Virus record (IMG/VR): IMGVR_UViG_3300025892_000030
Coordinates: 1 to 50,933 of that record
Origin: a virus
Length of the DNA: 50,933 nt
Direction: 5' to 3' (one strand)
Part shown: piece after piece, positions 38,810 to 46,867 of the stretch
Layout: every line of letters begins with the position of its first letter
Numbering within the stretch: the first letter of the stretch is position 1
Notes under the pieces: generated by a model
What the model was told of the DNA's origin: nothing
The model's database searches: none
What the model saw: only the letters and a program-made list of their open reading frames with translations
Program-made: the position numbers and the translations under genes

Positions 38810-41800
38810 ATGCTTTATGATGAAAACGAAGAACTAAGCACTTTTAAACGTGTAGAGCCTACCTATTCTGAAAAGTATGTTGCTTCAGATAATAATAAAC
38901 TTAGTGTTACGCAGTTTCAAAATGACCCTGAAGTTCAAAAACAAGGTCAAGTATATTTAGAGTGGGTAGCTCAGAATCAAGCGCTAACCCCCGGAAGTAT
39001 TGGTGGCTACGAAGATCTTACAGAAACTCTACGAGATGAAGATTATCGTCTTGGCGATATTATTGGTAGAGCCGCTGTTTCTAAAGACATGCCTGAAAAT
39101 GTTAAAAAAGCATACTCATTTTTAAGAGATACTTGGGACACTAAAACAGAAAGCAAGGGCTTTAGGGAGCACATGGAATCTGTTGCAGATATAGGAACAG
39201 ACATTATTGCAGACCCTTTAAATCTTTTAAGTCTTATTTTTACAGGCGGTTCAGGAACCGTAGCATCTAACGTAGTTGCTAAAGAAGGTGTAAAAGCCAC
39301 TCTTAAAAGGTTAGCAGTTTCCGATAGCACCTCTGACACGTTAATTAGGGGCGCTATTTCAGGGGCTACGTGGACAGGCGTTGATGACTTTGCGCGTCAA
39401 AATGTAGAAGTTGATGCTAACATGCGCGACGAGGTTTCTTATGGACAAACAGCAGGAGTTACAGCATTAGGCGCAGGGCTTGGTGCAGGTATGGGTGCCT
39501 TGTTTGTAAAAGCAAGAGGCTCTAAAGATTTAACAGAAGCTATTGATGAAAATAACATTGCACAAGCCAGAAAAGAATATGCAGATGTAGATACAGATGC
39601 TGTTATTGATGCAGATGTAGAAACTATAGTGAGCAATGCTGAAGCCAGAGGGGTATCTACCAATGTTAAAGATGACTCTTCTGTTGTGCTTGAAGGCGAT
39701 TTTAATGTTATAGATGATGAAATAGTAACAGTTAGTTCTAAAGCAGGTGGTGGCACTAAAACCTCAGAAGAGCTTCAAGATACTGTAGATGAAATTGTTA
39801 GTGAAGGTGGGCCAAGCTCTGTTATTAAAAATAAAATATTATTTGAAATAAAAAGGATGGGTAATACCTTAGCATCTAAGGTGGCTTTTAAACCTGCTTC
39901 TTTGTTAGATTCATATACAAAATATTCCCCTGCGGCTGCACAGCTACAGAAAAAATTTAGATACGATTTAGGTAGAAATATTTGGGGAGACAGAAAGTAC
40001 GATGCACAAGATTTTAACGAGGTTTATAAAGAAACCGCAGGAGGCTACTACGTTGACATTAAAACAGCTATGGAGCCAATACAGAAAAATGTACGAGGTG
40101 ATTTATCAAAAGAAGTAAACTTAGATCTTATAAGAGCTTTAAGGGGTGCAGAATCTAAAGATGTAAATGTTAATAGTATTGCTGCTACGCTGCGTGAATC
40201 TGTATTAGATAAACTTGGAGTAGAATTAAGTGCTAGAGGTTTCATAGATACTCCCGTAGATAAATATTTTCCCCGCTCTTGGGATCGTAAAGCATTAGAA
40301 AATAAACCTGAAGAGTTTGTTGCAAAGCTTAAAAAAGCTGGCGAGGTAGAAACAGACGAAGAAGGCTTTGCTGTTATAAAAGAAATGTTAGATAAGAAAA
40401 ATCAATTAGACAATGGTAGTGGTGCTGGGTCACGTTTCTTCTCTAAAAGAGTCTTTAAAAATATAGATGATAATGACTTTGAAGAGTTTTTAAACAACGA
40501 TGTTAATACCGTTCTTATTGATTATGCTTTTCAGGCTTCTAAGCAACTAGCTAAGAAAAAAGTATTTGGCGTAAAGAACCAAACAGAGTTTGAAAATCGT
40601 TGGCTAAACCCCATCGTAAAAGAAATGGATCAAGCCGGGAAAACTTTAAGTTCTGGAGACAGGAAAAACATTTTAAAATTATATCAGACAGCTACTGGAG
40701 AAGGCGTGTCACGTTTTGAAAGCGAGGCTGTCAATAATACAGTAGATATCTACTCTACTGCCAACAGACTTGCTTATCTACCACTAGCTACCGTATCTAG
40801 TTTAACTGAAATATTTATTAATGTACAAAAAGCAGGACTTCTAAAAACTATCAAAGGTTTCACAAGCGCATCTAACACTGCACGAAAAACAATTCAAACT
40901 GATTTGCTTGATAAACTAACAAAGCAGCAGGGTCTTACTGAGCCAGAAGCTTGGAAAGAATTAAACCAGTTTGCAATGGCTCTAGATCCAGCAACAGGTG
41001 ATGTAGCAGAGCGTTTGGCAGGTGATGCACTTACAAGCGGCACAACTAGAAAAATTAACAATGGTTTCTTTAGATTTACCATGCTAGATCAGTGGACAAA
41101 GCTTGTTCAGCTAACTTCTTTTACTGTAGGTAAAGATTTAATTACTGATAACCTACAGAAAATAGCAGCTCGCGGAAGTTTAAAAGACTCTAGAAGAATT
41201 AAAAATATGCGCGGCGAGCTTAACGAGCTAGGTGTAGATATAGATAAAGGACTAGCTTGGATTCAAGGAGGCTCAAAACAAGATGATCCTTTTTATAAAG
41301 AAGTTATGCGGGGAGCATCCCGCTATACTAACGAGGTTATTCTTACTCCTACCGGCGAATCTGGTATGAAACCTTTGTGGATGAGCAGTCCTAAAACATC
41401 TATTTTATTTCAGTTTATGGGCTACCCTGCTGCTTTTACAAATACTATTCTTAAAAATGCAGCTACAGCTATGATTAAAGACCCTGTAGGTAATGTTCCG
41501 AAGACCTTAGCTGCTGGTTTAATTATGACAGAAATGGCTCGTTGGACCAACTACTCTAGGTCTTATGGCAAAAGCGAAGAGAATAAAACAGAAGAAGAAA
41601 TATATGTAGAAGCTATTAAGCGTTGGGGTGGTAATGGTTTAACCGCTGATATGCTTTCTAGAGGTAGAAAAGCAGCAGAGATTTATCAAGATCCAGTTGC
41701 TTATGCAACGGGCTTCGGAGGCCCTATTGTTCAAGATGTTTACAAGCTTGGTAAACGCGGTGATGTTGTAAGATTTTTAGGTGAAAAAGTTCCTTTTTAT

Positions 41801-42637
41801 GGGGCTTTAAATACCGTAAGCCCAGAGCTTAAGAAAGACTATGCAGCCAAGCTAAAAGAAATGGACAAGTCTTTTAAAAAAGCAGTCGTGCCAGAAAGAC
41901 AGGAAGAGCCTTATAGGTATTTTTCTAAGGGCGGTGAAGTTCTAAACGTGCCTAATGCTCCTAAAGAGCCTGACCAGCGTATAGATAAAATGACGGGTAG
42001 GCCCTATGACCAGCAAGCGGGTGCAGCCTTTACTGATCAAGAAGATCGTCAAGACCCACTACAGCGCATGGGTTTTGGGGCTGGCGGTAAAGTGCTTAGA
42101 CAGGCAACTGAAGCTATATATGATATGCTAAGTAAAGACTTACCGTACATAATTAAAACCCATAGCAACAGAAATGTTTCAGATGATGAGGCTAAAGAAG
42201 CAGCAGAAGAAATCTATTCTAACTTTAGGGGAGATCCTGATATGCCTTCTGAGCTAGATGATCTAGACTTTGAAGACTTTATTAAGCTAGAAACTAGAGC
42301 CTTGCTAGAAGAAAAGCATGACCTAGAAGATCCTATAGTGGCTGCTCAGTTCAGTAAAGACTTTCCCGGTTTAAAACCTGCTGGAGAAGATTTTAGCAGA
42401 GCGCGTGATTATACAGAAGAAGCTATAGTTAATTTTAAAATGTCTGGTAAACAAGCAGATCTTTTAAGAGAGTTAGGATTAGAAAGCGACCCTCAAGATG
42501 TAACATTTTTATTACAAAAAATATTAGATGAAAGGAAATTAACTCAAAAAGTACCGACCAGCAAGAGTGTAAGAGCACCTAAGAAAAGAGGTGGTAAAGT
42601 TGTAAACTCTTTAAGGAGCAAGTTAAATAATGTATAA
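38810..42637 (+). CDS. Very large putative DNA-ejection/internal core protein, 1275 aa
   Basis: This is the third and last giant gene of the cluster. Starts MLYDENEELSTFKRVEPTYS; a Gly/Ala-rich hydrophobic stretch (TAGVTALGAGLGAGMGALFV) lies near residues 216-235; mostly helical charged regions follow. A C-terminal part with KGGEVLNVPNAPKEPDQRID and MTGRPYDQQAGAAF recalls a block found in large proteins of marine podoviruses, then acidic and Lys-rich ends. Location and size suggest the T7 gp16-like inner core protein that enters the cell with DNA. No transglycosylase motif is clear. Confidence 0.65.
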   Translation: MLYDENEELSTFKRVEPTYSEKYVASDNNKLSVTQFQNDPEVQKQGQVYLEWVAQNQALTPGSIGGYEDLTETLRDEDYRLGDIIGRAAVSKDMPENVKKAYSFLRDTWDTKTESKGFREHMESVADIGTDIIADPLNLLSLIFTGGSGTVASNVVAKEGVKATLKRLAVSDSTSDTLIRGAISGATWTGVDDFARQNVEVDANMRDEVSYGQTAGVTALGAGLGAGMGALFVKARGSKDLTEAIDENNIAQARKEYADVDTDAVIDADVETIVSNAEARGVSTNVKDDSSVVLEGDFNVIDDEIVTVSSKAGGGTKTSEELQDTVDEIVSEGGPSSVIKNKILFEIKRMGNTLASKVAFKPASLLDSYTKYSPAAAQLQKKFRYDLGRNIWGDRKYDAQDFNEVYKETAGGYYVDIKTAMEPIQKNVRGDLSKEVNLDLIRALRGAESKDVNVNSIAATLRESVLDKLGVELSARGFIDTPVDKYFPRSWDRKALENKPEEFVAKLKKAGEVETDEEGFAVIKEMLDKKNQLDNGSGAGSRFFSKRVFKNIDDNDFEEFLNNDVNTVLIDYAFQASKQLAKKKVFGVKNQTEFENRWLNPIVKEMDQAGKTLSSGDRKNILKLYQTATGEGVSRFESEAVNNTVDIYSTANRLAYLPLATVSSLTEIFINVQKAGLLKTIKGFTSASNTARKTIQTDLLDKLTKQQGLTEPEAWKELNQFAMALDPATGDVAERLAGDALTSGTTRKINNGFFRFTMLDQWTKLVQLTSFTVGKDLITDNLQKIAARGSLKDSRRIKNMRGELNELGVDIDKGLAWIQGGSKQDDPFYKEVMRGASRYTNEVILTPTGESGMKPLWMSSPKTSILFQFMGYPAAFTNTILKNAATAMIKDPVGNVPKTLAAGLIMTEMARWTNYSRSYGKSEENKTEEEIYVEAIKRWGGNGLTADMLSRGRKAAEIYQDPVAYATGFGGPIVQDVYKLGKRGDVVRFLGEKVPFYGALNTVSPELKKDYAAKLKEMDKSFKKAVVPERQEEPYRYFSKGGEVLNVPNAPKEPDQRIDKMTGRPYDQQAGAAFTDQEDRQDPLQRMGFGAGGKVLRQATEAIYDMLSKDLPYIIKTHSNRNVSDDEAKEAAEEIYSNFRGDPDMPSELDDLDFEDFIKLETRALLEEKHDLEDPIVAAQFSKDFPGLKPAGEDFSRARDYTEEAIVNFKMSGKQADLLRELGLESDPQDVTFLLQKILDERKLTQKVPTSKSVRAPKKRGGKVVNSLRSKLNNV

Positions 42638-42998
42638 ATATTTTAGCATGGATGAGCTTAAATGTCAACACTGTGGTGAGCAAGGCATGGATGAAGAGTT
42701 TATGACCAAGGTAGAAGCCTTGCGACATGAACTAAAGTTTCCTTTTACTGTTACATCTGCTTACCGCTGCAAAGACCACATCATAGAGCGCAAGAAAAAA
42801 ACACCCGGAGCACATGCTTCTGGACATGCTATAGATATTGCTGTTACTGGCAACCAAGCCCACAGGCTCTTAGAAGCTGCACTAAGTATGGGCATGACAG
42901 GTATAGGCGTTAATCAGAAAGGCGCTAATAGATTTATCCACCTTGACGATCTTGAGTGGGCTGAGAACCGCCCTAGACCTTGGGTATGGAGTTACTAG
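42630..42998 (+). CDS. Endolysin, peptidase M15 family
   Basis: The 122-aa protein cleaves peptidoglycan stem peptides. It overlaps the previous gene by 8 nt. The zinc-site pattern of M15_3 is visible: SAYRC about 43-47, then GAHASGHAIDI with H62 and D69, then FIHLDD with H104. The N-terminal FSMDELKCQHCG is a known start of this family. The size is near the domain minimum, so there is no separate cell-wall-binding domain. It is followed one base later by the three-segment holin. Confidence 0.88.
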   Translation: MYKYFSMDELKCQHCGEQGMDEEFMTKVEALRHELKFPFTVTSAYRCKDHIIERKKKTPGAHASGHAIDIAVTGNQAHRLLEAALSMGMTGIGVNQKGANRFIHLDDLEWAENRPRPWVWSY

Positions 42999-43388
42999 AT
43001 GACTGTCTTAAACGCTCTCATAGGGCCTGTGACGGGCTTGTTAGACAAGTTCATAGAGGACAAAGACCAGAAGAACGCCTTGGCGCATGAAATTGCAACA
43101 ATGTCGCAGAAATACGCGCAAGAAATTGCTCAGGGTCAGATGGCTATCAATGAGGTCGAGGCGGCTCACAAGTCGCTGTTCGTGTCAGGCTGGCGACCGT
43201 TTATTGGCTGGACATGTGGCTTGGGCATGTTTGGTAACTTTATTACCATCCCGTTTAGTAACTTTGTTTTGGCTCTACTTGAGTTAGACATAGTTATACC
43301 TCTCGTACCCTTGGAAACTATGATGCCTGTGTTAATGGGTATGCTTGGGCTAGGTGCAATGAGAACCTTTGAAAAAACAAGAAAATAA
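42999..43388 (+). CDS. Holin, three-TM (GTA-holin-like) type
   Basis: The 129-aa protein begins MTVLNALIGPVTGLLDKFIE, then a helical Glu/Gln/Lys-rich part leading to the signature SLFVSGWRPFIGWTCGLGMF, followed by hydrophobic segments (about 74-95, 100-122). This is the holin-3TM type next to many phage and gene-transfer-agent endolysins. It directly follows the endolysin by one base, which supports a lysis role. Confidence 0.78.
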   Translation: MTVLNALIGPVTGLLDKFIEDKDQKNALAHEIATMSQKYAQEIAQGQMAINEVEAAHKSLFVSGWRPFIGWTCGLGMFGNFITIPFSNFVLALLELDIVIPLVPLETMMPVLMGMLGLGAMRTFEKTRK

Positions 43389-43397
43389 GTTACTTAA

Positions 43398-44117
43398 ATG
43401 CGTTGGTTATTACTTATACTTATGTTGCCTTTGCTATCCTTTGCAGCCGACGAGGCTATCATGGGAGACACAACTGATAGCACAAATAATCAAGAAGGCA
43501 GTTTAAATACTAATACAGTAGGAAGCGTTGTTAGCAGTAACAATCAATCAGAAGATAAGTCTGTTAGCAACACGTACAACGGAGCAGGAAGCTCCTCAGA
43601 TATGCCTGTAGGCTCTGCAATAGCACCTACATACATGTCTAATGGTATAGAAACCTGCTTGCAAGGACAAGGTTCTAGTCTTCAAACAGGTATTGTAGGC
43701 ATTACAAGAGGTAATTACAAAGCTGATGAGGACTGTAACAGGCGTAGAGACTCTAAAGTTTTAAGTGATTTAGGTATGAAGGTCGCGGCTATTGCTAGAA
43801 TGTGTGAAGACGTACATGTATGGCGCAGTATGTTTGTTTCTGGAACGCCTTGCCCTATTCTTTCTGGTAGTAAACTTGTAGTAGGTAAGAGAGCTTTCTT
43901 GCTTATGAAGCGTGAGCCAGAATTATATATACCAGACTACGGAAAAATTAAAATGCGGGTACATGCTACTTATAGTAGTAAGCCTTCTTACCCTACATAC
44001 ACAGAAAACCAGAAATGGTATAACCAGATATTAAAAATAGGAGAAACTATTAATGATGAAGAGAGCACTGATGACGTTATCTCTATATCTGTTAAGTTCC
44101 GCAGCTCACTCCAATGA
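43398..44117 (+). CDS. Secreted protein with signal peptide, 239 aa
   Basis: The N-terminus MRWLLLILMLPLLSFAADEA is a typical signal peptide with a likely cut after Ala (SFA-ADEA). The mature part is Ser/Asn/Thr-rich (about 17-75), then has Cys residues in a periplasm-like globular part, and a C-terminal Lys/Tyr-rich region. It may be exported to the periplasm or outer membrane, late in infection. I do not recognise a spanin lipobox. Its end overlaps the next gene by 65 nt. Confidence 0.65.
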   Translation: MRWLLLILMLPLLSFAADEAIMGDTTDSTNNQEGSLNTNTVGSVVSSNNQSEDKSVSNTYNGAGSSSDMPVGSAIAPTYMSNGIETCLQGQGSSLQTGIVGITRGNYKADEDCNRRRDSKVLSDLGMKVAAIARMCEDVHVWRSMFVSGTPCPILSGSKLVVGKRAFLLMKREPELYIPDYGKIKMRVHATYSSKPSYPTYTENQKWYNQILKIGETINDEESTDDVISISVKFRSSLQ

Positions 44118-44898
44118 GTTAGATCAGTTAATTAATGCAAGCTCTGCAATAGTTAGTCAAATTGATAAAGGTATTAAGATGGCAGGTGCTGGTTATGGCT
44201 ATGCTAATCAAGGAGGTGCTTTATCTAATGGTCAACTAGCAGGTACTGCCCATATAAGTACAGAACAATTAAACGCATACAATTCTGCATTATCTAATAT
44301 GTCAGGCTATGAAGCATACGGAAGCGTACAGGCTCTGTTAGAAACGCAAGCCGCTACAGAACTACAGCTAATGGATAGTGCTATAGAAACTTTTACAGAA
44401 GTTGTCGTAGACATGATTGCTGTTGTAGAGGTAGCAGAGATAGCAGCAGAAGCAGAAACACCAGAAGATAAGGCAGAGGTACAAACCTATGTTTCTGAAA
44501 ATGAAGCAGCTTTAGTTATTACTCAAGCAGAAGTAGAAACATATAATCAATCTTTAGATGATATTGAAGCGCATGGTAACAAGGCCAGTGCTTATTTAGG
44601 GGTAGCTGCTAACACAGAAGCAGTAGCTTTTTTACAAGAAGGTGCAGAAGAAAATAATAGCAATGCTGACTTTGCTACTTTAAGTTATGATTCAAATCAA
44701 CAATGGGTTGCTATAAACTACCAAGGTACTGCTAACTCAAATTCAGTGTTTGTTAACGGACAAGACGCTTTTAATATGAACTTTTATCTTACTGAAACAG
44801 AAATACTAGCAGCAGGAGCAGAAAGCGAACTGTATTTAACAGGCCCTACAGCTTTAGGCTATCGTTGCTTTATGTACAATGAGGATTGTGATCCATGA
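44053..44898 (+). CDS. Secreted protein with signal peptide, 281 aa
   Basis: ATG 44053 (or 44056) begins MMKRALMTLSLYLLSSAAHS, a signal peptide with a cut probably after the Ala-His-Ser region. The mature protein is acidic and Ala-rich with helical repeats and an ending Cys pair. It is coded partly inside the previous gene in another frame. The two secreted proteins together suggest a late envelope-directed pair, possibly outer-membrane disruption; that is inference. Confidence 0.6.
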   Translation: MMKRALMTLSLYLLSSAAHSNELDQLINASSAIVSQIDKGIKMAGAGYGYANQGGALSNGQLAGTAHISTEQLNAYNSALSNMSGYEAYGSVQALLETQAATELQLMDSAIETFTEVVVDMIAVVEVAEIAAEAETPEDKAEVQTYVSENEAALVITQAEVETYNQSLDDIEAHGNKASAYLGVAANTEAVAFLQEGAEENNSNADFATLSYDSNQQWVAINYQGTANSNSVFVNGQDAFNMNFYLTETEILAAGAESELYLTGPTALGYRCFMYNEDCDP

Positions 44899-45404
44899 GC
44901 CTAGCTGAAACAGAACTAACTATTGGTGGTACGTCTTTTAAAGGCGTGTACATCGCTATATTACTTAGCCTAGCTACAACACTAGGAGGCGGTGTATGGA
45001 CTGCCAGCAGCTTGTACAGTCGTCTAGAGGCGGTAGAAGCCTTGCAGATACCAGAGCTTGCGCCATTAGAAGAGCAGCTTTTAAAAGTAAGGCAAGACTT
45101 AAAAACTAAAATTGAACTGATTGAGCAAGAGTTAACGGCTAATGATGTTAGTCAGCTTCAAGGAAAACTAGCTACACTTGGTGTTAACCTAGAAACTATT
45201 GCAACGCAACAATCCAAGCTACTTACAATTAACGACAAGGTAGTAGAGCTTGAAAAAGAAGTAGAGTCTATGCGAGTCACTGTAACACAGGCTGAGTTAA
45301 TAACAAAAGATTTACAAGACGTAGATTCTAAAATTAAAAAAATTGATACAGAAATAGAAGACCTTTGGTCAGGTATGGACTATCTTTCTAATCCTTTAAA
45401 CTAA
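44895..45404 (+). CDS. Membrane-anchored coiled-coil protein, 169 aa
   Basis: ATG 44895 overlaps the previous stop by 4 nt. One membrane segment (VYIAILLSLATTLGGGVWTA) near residues 18-37 is followed by a long coiled coil (SRLEAVEALQIPELAPLEEQ and onward to the end). This single-anchor plus coiled-coil layout suits an inner-membrane spanin-like or structural periplasm-spanning role, but no known spanin partner motif is certain. Confidence 0.6.
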   Translation: MSLAETELTIGGTSFKGVYIAILLSLATTLGGGVWTASSLYSRLEAVEALQIPELAPLEEQLLKVRQDLKTKIELIEQELTANDVSQLQGKLATLGVNLETIATQQSKLLTINDKVVELEKEVESMRVTVTQAELITKDLQDVDSKIKKIDTEIEDLWSGMDYLSNPLN

Positions 45405-45416
45405 ACGGAGTTTGCA

Positions 45417-45584
45417 ATGTCAACAGTTAATAAAGCAGGTAACTATACTAAGCCTACCATGCGTAAGAATCTTTTTAATAAAATTAAAGATGGGACTAAG
45501 GGCGGCAAAGCCGGTCAGTGGTCAGCACGTAAGGCTCAGATGTTAGCTAAACAATACAAAGCTGCCGGTGGAGGGTATAAGTAA
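45417..45584 (+). CDS. Small Lys-rich protein, 55 aa
   Basis: ATG 45417 with CGGAG upstream; TAA ends 45584, overlapping the next ATG. Begins MSTVNKAGNYTKPTMRKNLF; a KDGTKGGKAGQWSARKAQML block follows, and it ends AAGGGYK. I recall this kind of small basic protein in many marine viruses; function unknown. It is the first of a set of tiny lysine-rich genes closing the late operon. Confidence 0.65.
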   Translation: MSTVNKAGNYTKPTMRKNLFNKIKDGTKGGKAGQWSARKAQMLAKQYKAAGGGYK

Positions 45585-45829
45585 TGGCTATTAGGAAACC
45601 ACAGAAGTCTTTAAAAGCTTGGACAAAGCAAGACTGGGGTACAAAGTCTGGTAAAAAGTCTAGCGAAACAGGTGAGCGATATTTACCTAAAAAAGCTAGA
45701 GAGTCTCTAAGCTCTGCTGAGTACGCTCAGACAAGCGCAAAGAAGCGTAAGGATACTAAGGCAGGTAAGCAGCACAGTGCACAGCCTAAGAAGATTGCAA
45801 AGAAAACTAAAAAGCATAGAAAGGTATGA
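45584..45829 (+). CDS. Small Lys-rich protein, DUF5872-like, 81 aa
   Basis: Begins MAIRKPQKSLKAWTKQDWGT, then a Ser/Lys-rich part and a GERYLPKKARESLSSAEYAQ block, and ends in Lys-rich repeats. The order Trp-Thr-Lys-Gln-Asp-Trp...Gly-Glu-Arg-Tyr-Leu-Pro matches a small family I believe is DUF5872, widespread in marine viruses; that label is from memory. Possibly DNA- or RNA-binding by charge. Confidence 0.65.
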   Translation: MAIRKPQKSLKAWTKQDWGTKSGKKSSETGERYLPKKARESLSSAEYAQTSAKKRKDTKAGKQHSAQPKKIAKKTKKHRKV

Positions 45830-45915
45830 TACGTTTTATTGGTGTAACATTTTTATTATTTATACTGTCTTGGATGACTAAGAAAGAAGAGGAGATTCTA
45901 AATGGCAAAAGGTAA
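45826..45915 (+). CDS. Tiny membrane peptide, 29 aa
   Basis: An ATG at 45826 overlaps the previous TGA (ATGA). The peptide MIRFIGVTFLLFILSWMTKK plus a short Glu/Lys tail is one hydrophobic helix with a charged end. It ends at 45915, 14 nt into the next gene. It fills most of an otherwise 72-bp gap, which favours a real tiny gene, but at this size it could be chance. Confidence 0.4.
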   Translation: MIRFIGVTFLLFILSWMTKKEEEILNGKR

Positions 45916-46192
45916 AGATCCTAGACTAGAACGCGCAGGAGTCAGCGGTTTTAATAAGCCTAAAAGAACTCCTAAGCATCCTAAAAAATCTCATGTTGTT
46001 GTAGCTAAAGAAGGCGACAAAATAAAAACAATCCGTTTTGGTGAGCAGGGAGCCAGCACAGCCGGTAAACCTAAAGCAGGTGAATCTGATCGTATGAAAG
46101 CAAAACGTAAATCATTCAAAGCTAGGCACAGTAAAAACATAGCTAAGGGAAAAATGTCTGCGGCTTACTGGGCTAATAAAGAAAAATGGTAA
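45902..46192 (+). CDS. Small Lys-rich protein, DUF6321-like, 96 aa
   Basis: ATG 45902 has GAGGAG nine bases upstream. Starts MAKGKDPRLERAGVSGFNKP; a conserved block follows with RFGEQGASTAGKPKAGESDR and the segment KRKSFKARHSKNIAKGKMSA, ending in AYWANKEKW. I recall this block in cyanophages as DUF6321; unknown function. Very basic. Confidence 0.7.
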   Translation: MAKGKDPRLERAGVSGFNKPKRTPKHPKKSHVVVAKEGDKIKTIRFGEQGASTAGKPKAGESDRMKAKRKSFKARHSKNIAKGKMSAAYWANKEKW

Positions 46193-46446
46193 AAATATAT
46201 AAAGTTACGTGGTTTGATGCAGCAGGCGGTGGCAACATAGGCTGGAGAGCTTTGGAGGATTTAGTAAAAACTAAACCTGCTCGCGTTGTTTCCTGTGGTA
46301 TCAAGCTGCATGAAGATGACATATCTTTAATTATCTGTCCTCATTTTATCTTAGATGAGAGCGGTCAAGTAGAGCAAGGAGATGCTGAGATTGTTATACC
46401 TAAGCAGTGGCTCCTAGACTGTCAACTTCTTACCAGTTATAGTTAA
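46186..46446 (+). CDS. Unknown protein, 86 aa, last gene of late operon
   Basis: ATG 46186 overlaps the preceding gene by 7 nt. Begins MVKIYKVTWFDAAGGGNIGW; beta/alpha mix with VVSCGIKLHEDDISLIICPH in the middle. I recall similar small proteins in marine phages. It ends with no gap before the converging gene on the other strand; no clear terminator is visible at this meeting point. Confidence 0.6.
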   Translation: MVKIYKVTWFDAAGGGNIGWRALEDLVKTKPARVVSCGIKLHEDDISLIICPHFILDESGQVEQGDAEIVIPKQWLLDCQLLTSYS

Positions 46447-46656
46447 TTATCTAACCACCTTTACATCTAGGCGTTCTGCCTGTACTGCTTTTTGAGAAAC
46501 CTCTAACACAAAGGATGAGTGCTGATGTAGAAGGGTTGTAATTACTTCAATGTTTTCTTCAGCCAGCTCAACGCTGGCTAAGGCTGCAATAATTTCTGAG
46601 TTTATTCGCAAGGTCATTCCCAACCTTGTTTCTGGTGTAAAAAATAATTCTTCCAT
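46447..46656 (-). CDS. Unknown protein, 69 aa
   Basis: ATG 46656, stop 46447. Starts MEELFFTPETRLGMTLRINS; helical acidic middle (IIAALASVELAEENIEVITT) and a basic C-terminus (ERLDVKVVR). Last gene of the leftward unit if the genome is circular. No family recognised. Confidence 0.55.
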   Translation of the reverse strand: MEELFFTPETRLGMTLRINSEIIAALASVELAEENIEVITTLLHQHSSFVLEVSQKAVQAERLDVKVVR

Positions 46657-46657
46657 G

Positions 46658-46867
46658 TTATAGCGCCTGTAATTGTTTTTCTAAATGCTCATGTAAAGGA
46701 TCTAACTTAACGTGTGCCTCTCTTAATATATTACGAATATAACTTTGAGTATATATATCCGAAAATACGTTTGTAATTTCAGAGTCGGGAAAAAAACTAA
46801 GCTCTGTACTTAGCCTTCCCCGCTCATCAATTATAACCTTGAAGGAAATTAAGTTACCTTCCTTCAT
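46658..46867 (-). CDS. Unknown protein, 69 aa
   Basis: ATG 46867 overlaps the RNR stop by 4 nt. Starts MKEGNLISFKVIIDERGRLS; a beta-rich start then helical C-terminal half (SYIRNILREAHVKLDPLHEH). Cotranscribed with RNR. No family recognised. Confidence 0.55.
   Translation of the reverse strand: MKEGNLISFKVIIDERGRLSTELSFFPDSEITNVFSDIYTQSYIRNILREAHVKLDPLHEHLEKQLQAL

Noticed and set aside
46424-46429. Antisense TTGACA at the end of the late operon as a promoter
   Set aside because: The spaced -10 would be TAGGTA and transcription would run back into the late operon; weak.
46430-46470. Bidirectional terminator at the operon meeting point
   Set aside because: Only a weak GTTA...TAAC pairing is visible; no stable stem with T-run on either strand.
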